This document shows positions 25,750 through 36,578 of a stretch of 64,000 nucleotides of DNA, in pieces. The DNA lies in contig JAWMQQ010000001.1 of NCBI GenBank assembly GCA_033283385.1, positions 2,108,001 to 2,172,000 of the forward strand, read 5' to 3'. Each line of letters opens with the position of its first letter. Position 1 is the first letter of the stretch. Position numbers and translations under genes: made by a program. This stretch comes from Mangrovimicrobium sp033283385. Lineage in GTDB: Bacteria; Pseudomonadota; Gammaproteobacteria; Pseudomonadales; Halieaceae. The notes beneath the pieces were generated by a model that had not been told where the DNA came from, did no database searches, and saw only the letters and a list, made by a program, of their open reading frames with translations.

Positions 25750-27320
25750 GCCGCCTCTCCCAGCCGCGCGGCAAAGTCGTCCAGCGCGCGGTGAGCGGAG
25801 AGAATCGCGCTCTCCTGCCAGGCTACGTGCAGCGCCACCTGGTCGCCGATCAGGTAGTGGCGGCCGTTGGCCGGGCTGATCAGGGTGGCCATCATGCGCT
25901 CCTCTTCCTCGTTGAGCGCGCGGTAGCTGTCGGTCCAGCGGGCGGCGCAGCCGAGCATATGGTTCATGCGGTGCCAGGCGATGGTGACGCCCTTCTCCAC
26001 CTGCTGGCGGTAGTTGGGGTGGACCTTCTCGCCCTGGGCCAGCATCGCCTCGATGCGCTGGGCCTGGCTCATGTCGGTGAAGTCGATGCCGTGGGCGAAG
26101 TCGTAGGCGCCGAGGATCACACCCCTGGCCTTGTGGATGCCGTGGGGCGGATACCAGATCTGGCGGATGGGCGCGTTGACCCAGCTGATACCGCCGTAGA
26201 TGTCTTCCTTTTCCCAGAACCGGGTCTTGGCCTGGAACGCGCCCTTGAAGGCCTCGCCGCGGCGGATGTGCTTGAGGGCGTGCACATACTCCGCGGGGAA
26301 GTTGTTCTGCAGGCCGGTCAGCAGGTGGCTGGGAATGCAGTTGAAGACATAGTCCACGTCGAGCACACGGCTCGTGCCGCCCTGCTCGAACTGTACGGTG
26401 ACGCCGTCATCGCGCAGGGTGATGGCCTGCACCTGGGCGCGGTAGAGCACGCGATTGCCCACCTTGTCGAGGAAGCCGTGAATGATGCGGTCCATGCCGC
26501 CCACCGGCTGCATCAGGATGGGACCCGTCTCGCCCTCATTGGCCTCCAGCGCAACCGGCGCCACCGGTGTGCTGAGAATCTCCTTCAGCGCGATTGCGGG
26601 GTGATGGGTGCCGTGCTTCAGGAAGCCGCCGCTGGCGTAGCCGGCGCGCACGCTTCCTTTATAGAGCATGTCCTCGTCGAGGTCGCCGAAGTTGCGGATC
26701 ACCGCCACCAGCGTCTCGAGTTCGCTCTCGGTAAAGGGCTGGTCCAGTTCCTCCGGCTTGAGGAACTTTGCGAACAGCTCGGCCATATGGCCGCGCAGGT
26801 TGGTGGTGTACTCGCCGTTACGCACCGGCTTACCGCCGAGCATGGCGTCGTCCTGCACCCAGGCCTGCTTGTTCTCGTTGATGAATATTTCCAGCTCCAC
26901 ACCGAGCTCCTGGCAGTAGTGCAGGACGTTGCGGTGGGTGCTGGGGATGCGCGCGGCACCGGCGTTGAAGTACATGTGCGGCTCGTCGTCGAACTCGCAG
27001 TACTGGCGGTTGCCGATCTCGTCGATCAGGTCGCCGTGGCGCACGGTGAACACCCGGCCACCGGCGCGGTGGGAGGCTTCGAGGATGGTGACCTCGTGCC
27101 CCGCCCGGAGTAATTCGTAAGCTGCCGTCAGCCCGGAAATGCCGCCGCCCAGGATGGCGATGCGCTTCTTGCTGCGGCCCAGCCGCGCCGTATCGATGGC
27201 GCTGGCGTGCGCGGTGGCGGGCATCATGCCGAGTGCCCCGCCCGCTGCGAGCAGCGCCCCGGTACCCAGGGTTGCGCCCAGGGCTTGCAGGAGTGTCCGG
27301 CGGCTTACGAATGTTTCCAC
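25746..27320 (-). CDS. Tat-exported FAD amine oxidase, L-amino-acid-oxidase-like
   Basis: A 524-residue flavoprotein of the amine oxidase family. It begins with a twin-arginine signal (SRRTLLQALGATLG, ending ATAHASA near residue 41). The FAD-binding GGGISG is at 58-63, Glu81 binds the ribose and RAGGRVFT follows. The segment FNAGAARIPSTHRNVLHYCQELGVEL corresponds to the GxMRIPxxHR region of L-amino-acid oxidases, with Arg124 at the carboxylate-binding position. The C-terminal FAD motif is ANGRHYLIGDQVALHVAWQESAI. The start is a GTG with GAGGA six bases upstream. The expected reaction is amino acid to imino acid, with electrons passed to the overlapping cytochrome c gene product. Substrate specificity cannot be told; a polyamine or other amine remains possible. 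Confidence 0.88.
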   Translation of the reverse strand: METFVSRRTLLQALGATLGTGALLAAGGALGMMPATAHASAIDTARLGRSKKRIAILGGGISGLTAAYELLRAGHEVTILEASHRAGGRVFTVRHGDLIDEIGNRQYCEFDDEPHMYFNAGAARIPSTHRNVLHYCQELGVELEIFINENKQAWVQDDAMLGGKPVRNGEYTTNLRGHMAELFAKFLKPEELDQPFTESELETLVAVIRNFGDLDEDMLYKGSVRAGYASGGFLKHGTHHPAIALKEILSTPVAPVALEANEGETGPILMQPVGGMDRIIHGFLDKVGNRVLYRAQVQAITLRDDGVTVQFEQGGTSRVLDVDYVFNCIPSHLLTGLQNNFPAEYVHALKHIRRGEAFKGAFQAKTRFWEKEDIYGGISWVNAPIRQIWYPPHGIHKARGVILGAYDFAHGIDFTDMSQAQRIEAMLAQGEKVHPNYRQQVEKGVTIAWHRMNHMLGCAARWTDSYRALNEEEERMMATLISPANGRHYLIGDQVALHVAWQESAILSAHRALDDFAARLGEAA

Positions 27321-27355
27321 TATATCCTCGCGTGTTTTGAATCGTTTCTTGTTTT

Positions 27356-27409
27356 AAAAAGCCGGCCCCGGGAGTCCGCCAGGCGGCGGGGGAAAACTCC
27401 AGGGACCGG
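27356..27409 (-). terminator. Long-stem terminator between TonB receptor and amine oxidase
   Basis: On the minus strand CCGGTCCC-T-GGAGT pairs with ACTCC-C-GGGGCCGG (13 bp around one mismatch, one G-U) and an inner CCGCC/GGCGG hairpin, followed by CTTTTT. It stands 13 bases after the receptor stop and only 35 bases before the oxidase start, so it probably lets part of the transcription through. Confidence 0.8.
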
Positions 27410-27422
27410 TAGGCTCCACGGA

Positions 27423-30025
<2,603 letters not shown>

Positions 30026-30029
<4 letters not shown>

Positions 30030-30250
30030 GATGGATTCCCCCTGTTCGTGCAGATGAAAGTGCGGACCTGAATAAAAAAGTGTGGGGAGCGCTTCGCATG
30101 AAACTGGTGCGGCACCCTCCCCGCCTCGTTACCGATTGCCCGGGGCTTCCCCCCGTACGCCTGGCGCCCTGTTACAATCGGTGACGATTCACGCACCCAT
30201 TTTTCCGCCACCGCTGTCTGGAAGTCCTCCTGCGGGGGTGGTTTCTTCAT
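30026..30250 (-). CDS. Small ORF or leader coupled to the TonB receptor
   Basis: A 74-codon frame starts at 30250 (MKKPPPQEDFQTAVAEKWVR) seven bases after a very strong ribosome site (GGGGAGG) and ends in a TGA that overlaps the GTG start of the receptor (GTGA). The geometry is that of translational coupling. The encoded protein has no signal peptide and no family I recognise; the second half is basic. It lies in the otherwise gene-free 441 bases between the receptor and the divergent regulator. It may be a leader ORF rather than a functional protein. Confidence 0.4.
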
Positions 30251-30470
30251 CCTATTTCCTCCCCGAAACCTCCCCGGAACCTTCTGGCACGGGATTTGCT
30301 GTACTAAATGCAGGAAAATCAACGAAAATACGCCTCCCGCCGCGAAGCGCGACCGAGAGGGAAGCCGCCTGATGCAGTTGGCGGGCAAATAGAGAGAACC
30401 GCCCCAATAGAGGGCGCGAATACTGGGTAGGGTTGTCAATTTTGGTGCAATGGAGAAATGTGACTAAACC

Positions 30471-32558
30471 ATGAGCAGTTTTTACCTCGGTCCCTACCAG
30501 GTATCGCCGGACCAGTGCCTTCTTCAACACGAGGGCCTGGACATCAAACTCACGCCGCGCAACATGGACGTGCTCGTCTACCTGGCGAAACACGCCCAGC
30601 GTGTGGTGACCAGTTCCGAACTCCTGGACAACTTCTGGAGCCCGGTGGCCTCCGACCACGCGGTGCACAAGGCTATATCCGAGCTGCGCGGCGCGCTGGG
30701 CGACAACGTGCGCAAGCAGCACTGCATCAAGACACTGCCGCGGCGCGGCTACATGATGCTGCTGACGCCCAACGACGGCGCGGACGACCAGCCCCGCGAA
30801 AGCCGCCTGAAAACACTGCTGCGCCGGCTGACCGCGGGCGTGGACATGCGCGGCGCCGCGGCCATTGGCGGCGTGACGGTGGCGCTGCTGGCGGCGCTGT
30901 TGCTGCTGCGACCAGCCTCCTTCGCGCCGGAGCCACAGGCCAGCATGGCGAGCGTCGGCATCCAGAATTTCGACGTCCAGGGCGAGCGCCCGGACTCCGT
31001 CGATTTTCTCCGCGAAGGCCTGCAGAACGGGCTGATCAACCAACTGTCGAGACTCAAGGAAGTGCGCATCGTGGCGGTGGACGGCAACGGCGAACAGGCC
31101 TTGCAGACCGCACGGCAGCGCGGGCTGGAACACATGCTGCAGGGCACTTTCCTGCAGGCTGACGGCAAGATGCGCATCCAGGTCCAGCTGCGCAATGTCG
31201 CCGACGGCACCTACGAGTACTCCGAGCAGTTCGACCTGGACCAGGGCGGCGTTTTCAACGTCCAGGACCACATCATCTCCAACGTCGTCACCGCCCTCAG
31301 CATCCACCTGGACGACCGTCAGCGCGAGCAGATGTACGACTGGGGCACCAGCAACGCGGTCGCCTACGAGCGCTTCATGAAGGGCGATTTCTACTACAAC
31401 CAGTTCAACCCGGCGGACTTCGAGCGCGCCATCAGCCTCTACCAGGAGGCGACCAAACTGGACCCGGATTTCATCAACGCCTATGTCGGTGAAGCCACCG
31501 CCGCCAATAACCTCTCAGTGTTCGCCCGCATCGACAAGCAGCGCGAGTTGCTGAAGCTGGTAGGGGAAGTCCACCGGGAAGTCGCCTCGCGGGCGCCCAA
31601 CAGCGAGGCGCTGGACTCCATCCGCGCTATCGAGATGCGCATGGCGGGCAACGAGTACCGGCGCCAGGAACAGCTGCTGCGCGAGCAGATCCTCTCCGGC
31701 CACCCGCCGGGCTACGCCCTCGCCCATTACGCGCTGTTCCTGATCAGCGCGCGGCTCTACGACGAGGCCGGCCGCTTCCTCGACGCCGCCGCCGAGACCC
31801 GCCCCTACGAGATCACACCCGACGAGACCTGGGACTACCGGGTCACCATCGCCAGCCCCGAGGAGGCGATCAGCCTGCGCAAGGACCAGTTGATGGTACG
31901 CCCGCGCCACATCGGCCTGCTCGGCCCGATGGCCCGCGACCTGTACTACCAGGGCAAGACAACGGAGGCCCAGTGGTACCTGGAGCGGCTGCGCGAGGAG
32001 GATACCGAGGGACTGGTAGCGGACTACGCCACCCAGGTGATCGCGGCGCTGTCAGGCAAGCTAAAGCCCGGCAGCGAAGCGTTGCAGGCGCTGTACAACC
32101 GGGGCCAGGACTACTACTTCAACAACGGTGTGGTCGCCTTCATCCTCGGCGACGTCGAGACCGGCATCAACTTCTGGGCGCGGCTGGAACCGCTGCAGAA
32201 ACGGCGCCTGCTGAACATGGCGCAGGTCAGCGAGCGCTACTACCCGGCAAGCGTATTGCACGACCCGCACTACCAGCAGTTGCTGGATAACCTCGATGTG
32301 GGCAAATCGTGGCAGCACACGCTGATGGAAGGCGTGCTGGCGATGCAGGAGGCTACCGGCGTTACCCTCAGCGACACGGCGATGGAAGCCTACCGGCATG
32401 AGCGGTTTGTGGTGCGCAATACGGCCTGGGATGCGGATTTTGCCGAGGAGACGGCTGCCGATGACACCGCCCACGGCACCGCGCTGGGCGGCGAGCGCGT
32501 GATGCGCTCGCGGGTGGGCACAAGGGATGACAGCACCCTGCTCACCGTCTCGCGTTAA
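30471..32558 (+). CDS. CadC/ToxR-like membrane-bound transcriptional regulator
   Basis: A 695-residue one-component regulator. Residues 1-100 form an OmpR-type winged helix (LTPRNMDVLVYLAKHAQRVVTSSELLDNFW, then VHKAISELRGALGD and IKTLPRRGYMML). A single membrane helix lies near residues 128-145 (AAIGGVTVALLAALLLLRPA). The large periplasmic part resembles the adenylate-cyclase-associated/TolB-N plus TPR layout of many CadC-like proteins (YERFMKGDFYYNQFNPADFERAISLYQEATKLDPDFINAYVG). Such proteins sense a periplasmic or membrane signal and activate adjacent operons; CadC of E. coli senses lysine and acid. It is divergent from the TonB receptor and oxidase module and is the obvious candidate regulator. 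Its last 17 bases overlap the convergent gene. Confidence 0.9.
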   Translation: MSSFYLGPYQVSPDQCLLQHEGLDIKLTPRNMDVLVYLAKHAQRVVTSSELLDNFWSPVASDHAVHKAISELRGALGDNVRKQHCIKTLPRRGYMMLLTPNDGADDQPRESRLKTLLRRLTAGVDMRGAAAIGGVTVALLAALLLLRPASFAPEPQASMASVGIQNFDVQGERPDSVDFLREGLQNGLINQLSRLKEVRIVAVDGNGEQALQTARQRGLEHMLQGTFLQADGKMRIQVQLRNVADGTYEYSEQFDLDQGGVFNVQDHIISNVVTALSIHLDDRQREQMYDWGTSNAVAYERFMKGDFYYNQFNPADFERAISLYQEATKLDPDFINAYVGEATAANNLSVFARIDKQRELLKLVGEVHREVASRAPNSEALDSIRAIEMRMAGNEYRRQEQLLREQILSGHPPGYALAHYALFLISARLYDEAGRFLDAAAETRPYEITPDETWDYRVTIASPEEAISLRKDQLMVRPRHIGLLGPMARDLYYQGKTTEAQWYLERLREEDTEGLVADYATQVIAALSGKLKPGSEALQALYNRGQDYYFNNGVVAFILGDVETGINFWARLEPLQKRRLLNMAQVSERYYPASVLHDPHYQQLLDNLDVGKSWQHTLMEGVLAMQEATGVTLSDTAMEAYRHERFVVRNTAWDADFAEETAADDTAHGTALGGERVMRSRVGTRDDSTLLTVSR

Positions 32559-32910
32559 CTACCTGCTCCATTTTTTGAAACACCTGGTTTTCATCGGATA
32601 CGGATTTTCCCAGCAGCGGCCTCAGATCAGCCAGGAGAGCGGCGGCCCTTTCCCAGGTGATTGGCGTCTTTCTCACAACGGTTCCTGAAGCAGGAACACA
32701 AGTAACGCGATTGACCCAATCTGCATTAATCGATGATTCGATAAGAGCCGACCGATAAATCAACATCCCATCGCTGCGCTCGCTGGCGGCACTATCGATC
32801 CTGAATATCATTGCATGCTTCGTGTGCTTTGTATCGAGAAACGTGACACCCAGGGACCCTCCGTCTCGATACATATCCAGGGCAACGATAGCTTCAACTT
32901 TGGGATGCAC
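32542..32910 (-). CDS. Hypothetical protein
   Basis: A frame of 122 residues from a GTG at 32910, chosen because AGGAG lies five bases upstream; the longer frame runs inside the protease gene. It begins VHPKVEAIVALDMYRDGGSL and shows alternating strands (LGVTFLDTKHTKHAMIFRID) and a C-terminal helix (WERAAALLADLRPLLGKSV). No signal or membrane segment. I do not recognise the family. It overlaps the CPBP protease gene by 17 bases upstream and, tail to tail, the CadC-like gene by 17 bases, which suggests insertion or decay at the edge of the low-GC island. Confidence 0.6.
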   Translation of the reverse strand: MHPKVEAIVALDMYRDGGSLGVTFLDTKHTKHAMIFRIDSAASERSDGMLIYRSALIESSINADWVNRVTCVPASGTVVRKTPITWERAAALLADLRPLLGKSVSDENQVFQKMEQVVNARR

Positions 32911-33862
32911 TTTCACTCCTGATGCCGGGTGCAGTGAATGATTGGGCTTTAACAGCACCAAACTCCCGAACCCCTTTTCGCCAATACACAAATGCAAAGC
33001 ACCCCGCCACCAGCGGCACCGCCAGCCCGAATTCGTCGGCAAACCACGCGGTGCTGCTGTTTTGCCCGGTAATTGGCGAGAAGAACTTTTGCAGAAAGAC
33101 GTTGTGGCTCATGTGAAAAATCACCGCTGGCCAGAGACTGTCGGTCTTGTAGCGGATGTAGGTCATCACAAAAGACATGGCCACGAGACAAGCCGTAAAG
33201 ACAGCGAGCTGATAGGCCAGTGGAGTTCCTGAATTTCCGTAGAAACCCAAAAACATCAACGGCCAGTGCCACATCGACCACAACAGCCCACTCAACAGGC
33301 AGACCTGTGTAAAGCCGAGGTTCTTCGCAAGTGCCGGCACCAGCAGCCCCCGCCAACCTACCTCCTCACCCAAAACACCTGGCAGGAGAAGCAAAAAGCT
33401 CACGGTAGCCGTGAGAACAAACCGCAGAGCGATAATGGACTCATCGGACCATGACTCCAGCATATAGCCGGATCGCGCTTCCTCGACGAAGGCCTGGTCA
33501 TACCAGGCACCACCGCCAAGGACCCACAAGGCGATATAGGCGACAGCGATGTAGCTGAGCGGGATGAAATAACTCAGATACTGGTACTTCCACGCGCCCC
33601 AGCGCCACCCAAGCTTACTGAGGCTACGGCCACAGATAAGGCATGCACCGACGGCGGCAACACCAACGGTCAGCATTAGCGGGCTTGCGCTCTGGAACCT
33701 GAAAATCAGCCAGATACCCAGTGGATACAGGCACGCCACAAGCAGAAGAAAGGTAGCGGTAATGCGCCAGGAGCTATTCAACGGCCTGACTCGATGTAAA
33801 ATCTGGCATTGGAAACATAACCTCGCCAGCCAGTGCACGCGTCGCCCAGCCTGGTTGTGCAA
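32894..33862 (-). CDS. CPBP family intramembrane glutamic endopeptidase
   Basis: A 322-residue multi-helix membrane protein with the three conserved motifs of CAAX/bacteriocin-processing (CPBP) proteases: EEVGWRGLLVPAL (EExxxR), LLWSMWHWPLMF (FxxxH type) and the late VIFHMSHNVF (HxxxN/D type). Bacterial members process or protect against peptides, but most have no assigned substrate. The frame begins with TTG at 33862; an alternative GTG lies at 33838 and neither has a good ribosome site. It is in the low-GC stretch next to integron attC sites and may be a cassette gene. Confidence 0.85.
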   Translation of the reverse strand: MHNQAGRRVHWLARLCFQCQILHRVRPLNSSWRITATFLLLVACLYPLGIWLIFRFQSASPLMLTVGVAAVGACLICGRSLSKLGWRWGAWKYQYLSYFIPLSYIAVAYIALWVLGGGAWYDQAFVEEARSGYMLESWSDESIIALRFVLTATVSFLLLLPGVLGEEVGWRGLLVPALAKNLGFTQVCLLSGLLWSMWHWPLMFLGFYGNSGTPLAYQLAVFTACLVAMSFVMTYIRYKTDSLWPAVIFHMSHNVFLQKFFSPITGQNSSTAWFADEFGLAVPLVAGCFAFVYWRKGVREFGAVKAQSFTAPGIRSESASQS

Positions 33863-33918
33863 TATCCGGATTTCAATTGCTTTTAGTCCTGTAGGTGTGG
33901 ATTAGACCCCCACCGCTG

Positions 33919-34003
33919 CGCCAACACCCACATGCGATCTATCGCTTCAGGCGAATGATATTGCGAGTCAGCTTCGGTCAATGGGCTCGTCGAGGTGTTA
34001 GTT
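33919..34003 (-). other. Degenerate attC-like site
   Basis: An 85-base element between the hydrolase and protease genes begins, on the minus strand, AACTAACACC and ends GGTGTTGGCG, which pair over eight bases. Both outer boxes deviate from the attC consensus (one and two mismatches), but length and position, 60 bases after one gene and before the next, are those of an attC. Confidence 0.35.
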
Positions 34004-34060
34004 TACCTTCGCACTGGTTATTAGCCACCACCGGCACCCATAGGCGCTACTCGTCTCTTA

Positions 34061-34780
34061 TTAAACTCCTATTGTTCGTAGCAATAGCCTCGCAGTCTCC
34101 TCTGGTTCAGTGATCATCAAATCATGCCCAGTATCGACTTCCCACACGCGATCTCCTTCCAGGCATCGACGAAGAGATTCAGGTGGCCTGACTTCCAATC
34201 CCCATGAGGCGTTAATGTTTGTGAAAGGAATTTCACGCACTGCTGCTTCATTTTCCAGGTGCAGGGGCTGCTCAAAACTCTTCCAGGGATGTGGCGTCAG
34301 GCGCTCGAGCATCCAGGCGGATTCCACAGGATCGGTAATTCCCATAAGCTCGACCACTTCCAAGCTTGGCCACATAACCAGTTCAACGCCATTTATGATC
34401 TTCGAACTACTTCGGGCATAGGCCATTTGCTCGACAGCGATATCAGCCAGGGCCTCACCGCCTTTGGGGTGAGCGGCATCCAGGAATACCAGATGGCCCA
34501 CCCGGGCCAATGCCCGGTCAGCCACACCGGTTATCACCATACCGCCGTAGCTGTGGCCGACGACTATCGCGTCCGTAATGTCTTCATAGTGTAAAAGGCT
34601 TACCACGTCTGTAATGTGCGTATCGAGGTCTGTTTCAGGCGTCACCAGGTGAGAACGCTCGGCGAGCCCCGTGAGTGTGGGCGTGTAGACGTCATGCCCC
34701 TCTTTACGCAGGAGTTTTGCGACGCGCTGGTAACACCAGCCGCCGTGGCCTCCGCCGTGGACCAATACAAAAGTTGCCAT
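34061..34780 (-). CDS. Alpha/beta hydrolase (cassette gene)
   Basis: A 239-residue alpha/beta hydrolase starting MATFVLVHGGGHGGWCYQRV; AAGGA lies upstream. The oxyanion segment is HGGGHGG, the nucleophile elbow is VGHSYGGM (Ser in GHSYGG), and the late His is in VDTGHDLMITEPEE. It resembles the salicylate/methyl-ester esterase-like (EstC, hydroxynitrile lyase related) branch common in cassette arrays. Substrate unknown. It is the only large cassette gene. Its 264-base upstream gap (34781-35044) contains no convincing gene but has a direct repeat CTC(G)AAAATCGAAC at 34860-34873 and 34881-34893 and an inverted repeat AACACT/AGTGTT at 34891-34912, possibly a cassette promoter region. Confidence 0.85.
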   Translation of the reverse strand: MATFVLVHGGGHGGWCYQRVAKLLRKEGHDVYTPTLTGLAERSHLVTPETDLDTHITDVVSLLHYEDITDAIVVGHSYGGMVITGVADRALARVGHLVFLDAAHPKGGEALADIAVEQMAYARSSSKIINGVELVMWPSLEVVELMGITDPVESAWMLERLTPHPWKSFEQPLHLENEAAVREIPFTNINASWGLEVRPPESLRRCLEGDRVWEVDTGHDLMITEPEETARLLLRTIGV

Positions 34781-35044
34781 TCTTATTTTTCCTTTGTGGC
34801 CTGGCTCACCTGGCTTCATTCAGGATTTTGATTATTGAAGCCTGGACGGGATTGCACGCCTCGAAAATCGAACTATCTTCCTCAAAATCGAACACTCCGG
34901 GAGCGAAGTGTTTCACACAGATAGTGTGACATGAAGGACAAAAATGCCTTTATTCGTCACAACTATTTCGAGAACATTTGTAGCTGTATTCAAATCTTTT
35001 GCTTTATCTACAATGTTGTACCCTCGTTCTGATCGGGCTCTGAT

Positions 35045-35131
35045 ACTTAACGCCGCCAACAGAGACTGAACGACAGTGGAGTCCATCCCAAGCGCTTTTT
35101 GCTTGTGCTCGACTGCATGGCCTTGTTAGGT
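35045..35131 (-). other. Integron attC site 1
   Basis: An 87-base imperfect palindrome. On the minus strand it begins with the R'' box ACCTAAC and ends with the R' box GTTAAGT, both exact matches to RYYYAAC and GTTRRRY. Inner arms AAGGCCATGCAG and CTGTTGGCGGC give the L boxes. The stop codon TAA of the upstream membrane protein gene lies inside R''. Confidence 0.85.
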
Positions 35132-35650
35132 CGCATCTCGTGCGCGCCGGTAGTGAACCCATGCCCAACCAAACAGCGTAAGCACAAGGAAGGGGTACGC
35201 ATTAAAAGGCAACGGATTAGACAGAGGCGTGAGCGCTGTACCACCCAAGATCTGTAAAGCAACCAGTGCAAATAACACCGATGCTATAGCACCCGTGACT
35301 CTCACGAAAATTGGCATTACTGAGGAGGCGCTAACCAGAGCCAGCCCTGCGGCCCAAAGCCCGACGCCAGCGCCGAAAGAAGGTGAGCTTGCCGCGAGAT
35401 CCATCGCAGAACTGGAAACCACCAGGGTTTGACCCGCAACGAATGTGAAAAAGCCAGTAGCCAACTGCTCGTTACCGATTCGGAGGTAATGAACCGCGAG
35501 AAGGAGCGCGCCCATAACGAGAGCGATGCCGTCCAGCCCCCAGGCAACGCCGCGGATTGCAGGAGGCGAGAAAGACCCCGCCAGGCCCAATAGACCACCA
35601 GTAGAAAGGCTGACTACGGCAAAAAGTGCCAGACGTTTAGTGCTCATCAA
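35126..35650 (-). CDS. Hypothetical membrane protein (cassette gene)
   Basis: A 174-residue protein with about five or six hydrophobic helices (LALFAVVSLSTGGLLGLAG, GIALVMGALLLAVHYL, GLWAAGLALVSASSVMPIFV, ITGAIASVLFALVALQIL, YPFLVLTLFGWAWV) and a short basic tail. No family is recognised. It overlaps the preceding 75-residue gene by four bases (ATGA), so the two form a two-gene cassette. Its TAA stop is embedded in the attC R'' box. Function unknown. Confidence 0.75.
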   Translation of the reverse strand: MMSTKRLALFAVVSLSTGGLLGLAGSFSPPAIRGVAWGLDGIALVMGALLLAVHYLRIGNEQLATGFFTFVAGQTLVVSSSAMDLAASSPSFGAGVGLWAAGLALVSASSVMPIFVRVTGAIASVLFALVALQILGGTALTPLSNPLPFNAYPFLVLTLFGWAWVHYRRARDAT

Positions 35651-35874
35651 TCAGTACTCTTTGTAAGGTTAATGACCTCGGGGTGCTTCGGCGATGCGTA
35701 CTCATGCAACAGGTCGGACAAGTACTCAACTATTTCGTCCTCATTCATGGATGGCGGTATCACCACATCCCGGGCGATTCTCTTCTTTCCTTCAGTACCC
35801 AAGTCGAACACCTGCCATTTGTTTTCATCACGGCGGATTTCGAGATCTCGTCCATATGCCCGAATCTTAAGCAT
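35647..35874 (-). CDS. Small hypothetical protein (cassette gene)
   Basis: A 75-residue soluble protein from the ATG at 35874 (MLKIRAYGRDLEIRRDENKWQV); a GTG at 35883 inside the attC R' box would add three residues. It has a compact beta-strand start, then DLGTEGKKRIARDVVIPPSMNEDEI and a C-terminal helix EYLSDLLHEYASPK. I recall similar small proteins encoded in proteobacterial cassette or accessory regions, but I cannot name the family with certainty. It begins eight bases after attC 2 and overlaps the membrane protein gene. Confidence 0.7.
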   Translation of the reverse strand: MLKIRAYGRDLEIRRDENKWQVFDLGTEGKKRIARDVVIPPSMNEDEIVEYLSDLLHEYASPKHPEVINLTKSTD

Positions 35875-35881
35875 GGCAGTC

Positions 35882-35939
35882 ACTTAACGCCGACGTCAGG
35901 GGCGCTGTAAGCGCGTCCCGCTGCTTGGCATTGTTACGC
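35882..35939 (-). other. Integron attC site 2
   Basis: A 58-base element, near the minimum attC length. On the minus strand R'' is GCGTAAC (one mismatch to RYYYAAC) and R' is GTTAAGT (exact), with L-type arms AATGCCAAGC and GACGTCGGC and a GC-rich inner stem. The antitoxin stop codon TAA falls inside R''. Confidence 0.8.
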
Positions 35940-36215
35940 GGCTGACACATTGATTTTGACGCCAAGAGAATGAAGGACTTTTTGGACTGTTTCATATCTC
36001 GGCTTTGCCCCTGGAGCAAACGCCTTATATAGACTCTCGCGTCCCAAGCCTGACTCTTGTGCTATAGCAGACATGCCTCGTGCCTTGGCGACATGACCGA
36101 TGGCCGCAAGAAATACACTGGGGTCGTCATCTTCAAGGGCAGCAGAAAGATATTCTGCGATAGTTTCCTCACTATCGAGATAGGCGCTCGGATCAAATTC
36201 TGTGACTTTAACCAT
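35934..36215 (-). CDS. higA: HigA-like antitoxin (cassette gene)
   Basis: A 93-residue DNA-binding antitoxin of the addiction-module antidote type. The N-terminal half (FDPSAYLDSEETIAEYLSAALEDDDPSVFLAAIGHVAKARG) and the helix-turn-helix MSAIAQESGLGRESLYKAFAPGAKPRYETVQKVLHSLG are characteristic. It should neutralise the toxin encoded five bases upstream and repress the pair. The order toxin then antitoxin is that of higBA systems. Such pairs are typical stabilising cassettes of large chromosomal integrons. Confidence 0.92.
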   Translation of the reverse strand: MVKVTEFDPSAYLDSEETIAEYLSAALEDDDPSVFLAAIGHVAKARGMSAIAQESGLGRESLYKAFAPGAKPRYETVQKVLHSLGVKINVSAA

Positions 36216-36220
36216 TTCAG

Positions 36221-36520
36221 TTACTCCGCTCTCAATTCGGACAATATATCCCGAGCGCGAGCTATATCCTTGCTTTGGCTCGATTTATCTCCTCCACATA
36301 GGAGAAGCACTACCAGACCAGCTTTCCGGGTGAAATAGATACGATAGCCTGGCCCAAAATGTATTCTGAGTTCATGCAGACCGGAACCTAGGGATTTCGA
36401 ATCGCCGGTATTACCTTGGCGCAGTGATTCGATCCGAACCAGTATTCTCGCGATGGCTTTTCGGTCTCTCAGCTTTGAGAGCCATTTCGAGAATACATCA
36501 GTCTGCTGAACTTGATACAT
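36221..36520 (-). CDS. higB: HigB/RelE-family toxin (cassette gene)
   Basis: A 99-residue toxin of the RelE/ParE superfamily, HigB (addiction-module killer) branch. The typical features are FSKWLSKLRDRKAIARILVRIESLRQGN, then GLHELRIHFGPGYRIYFTRKAGLVVLLLCGGDKSSQSKDIARAR, where the arginines and tyrosine of GYRIYF and the GGDKSSQ..DI..A motif are conserved. Related toxins cleave mRNA on the ribosome. The gene is intact. Its start lies within a cluster of GATACA half-sites that probably serve autoregulation. Confidence 0.93.
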   Translation of the reverse strand: MYQVQQTDVFSKWLSKLRDRKAIARILVRIESLRQGNTGDSKSLGSGLHELRIHFGPGYRIYFTRKAGLVVLLLCGGDKSSQSKDIARARDILSELRAE

Positions 36521-36528
36521 TCAGCGAG

Positions 36529-36546
36529 TGTATCCTATCGGATACA
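36529..36546. promoter_or_regulatory. Autoregulatory operator of the toxin-antitoxin cassette
   Basis: A perfect inverted repeat TGTATCC-TATC-GGATACA lies 9 bases upstream of the toxin start, and a further GATACA copy overlaps the start codon (36515-36520). Multiple half-sites at the promoter are typical of operators bound by the antitoxin or toxin-antitoxin complex. Confidence 0.75.
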
Positions 36547-36578
36547 TCTATGCAATTGGTTCGATGCTCGCAGAGGCC

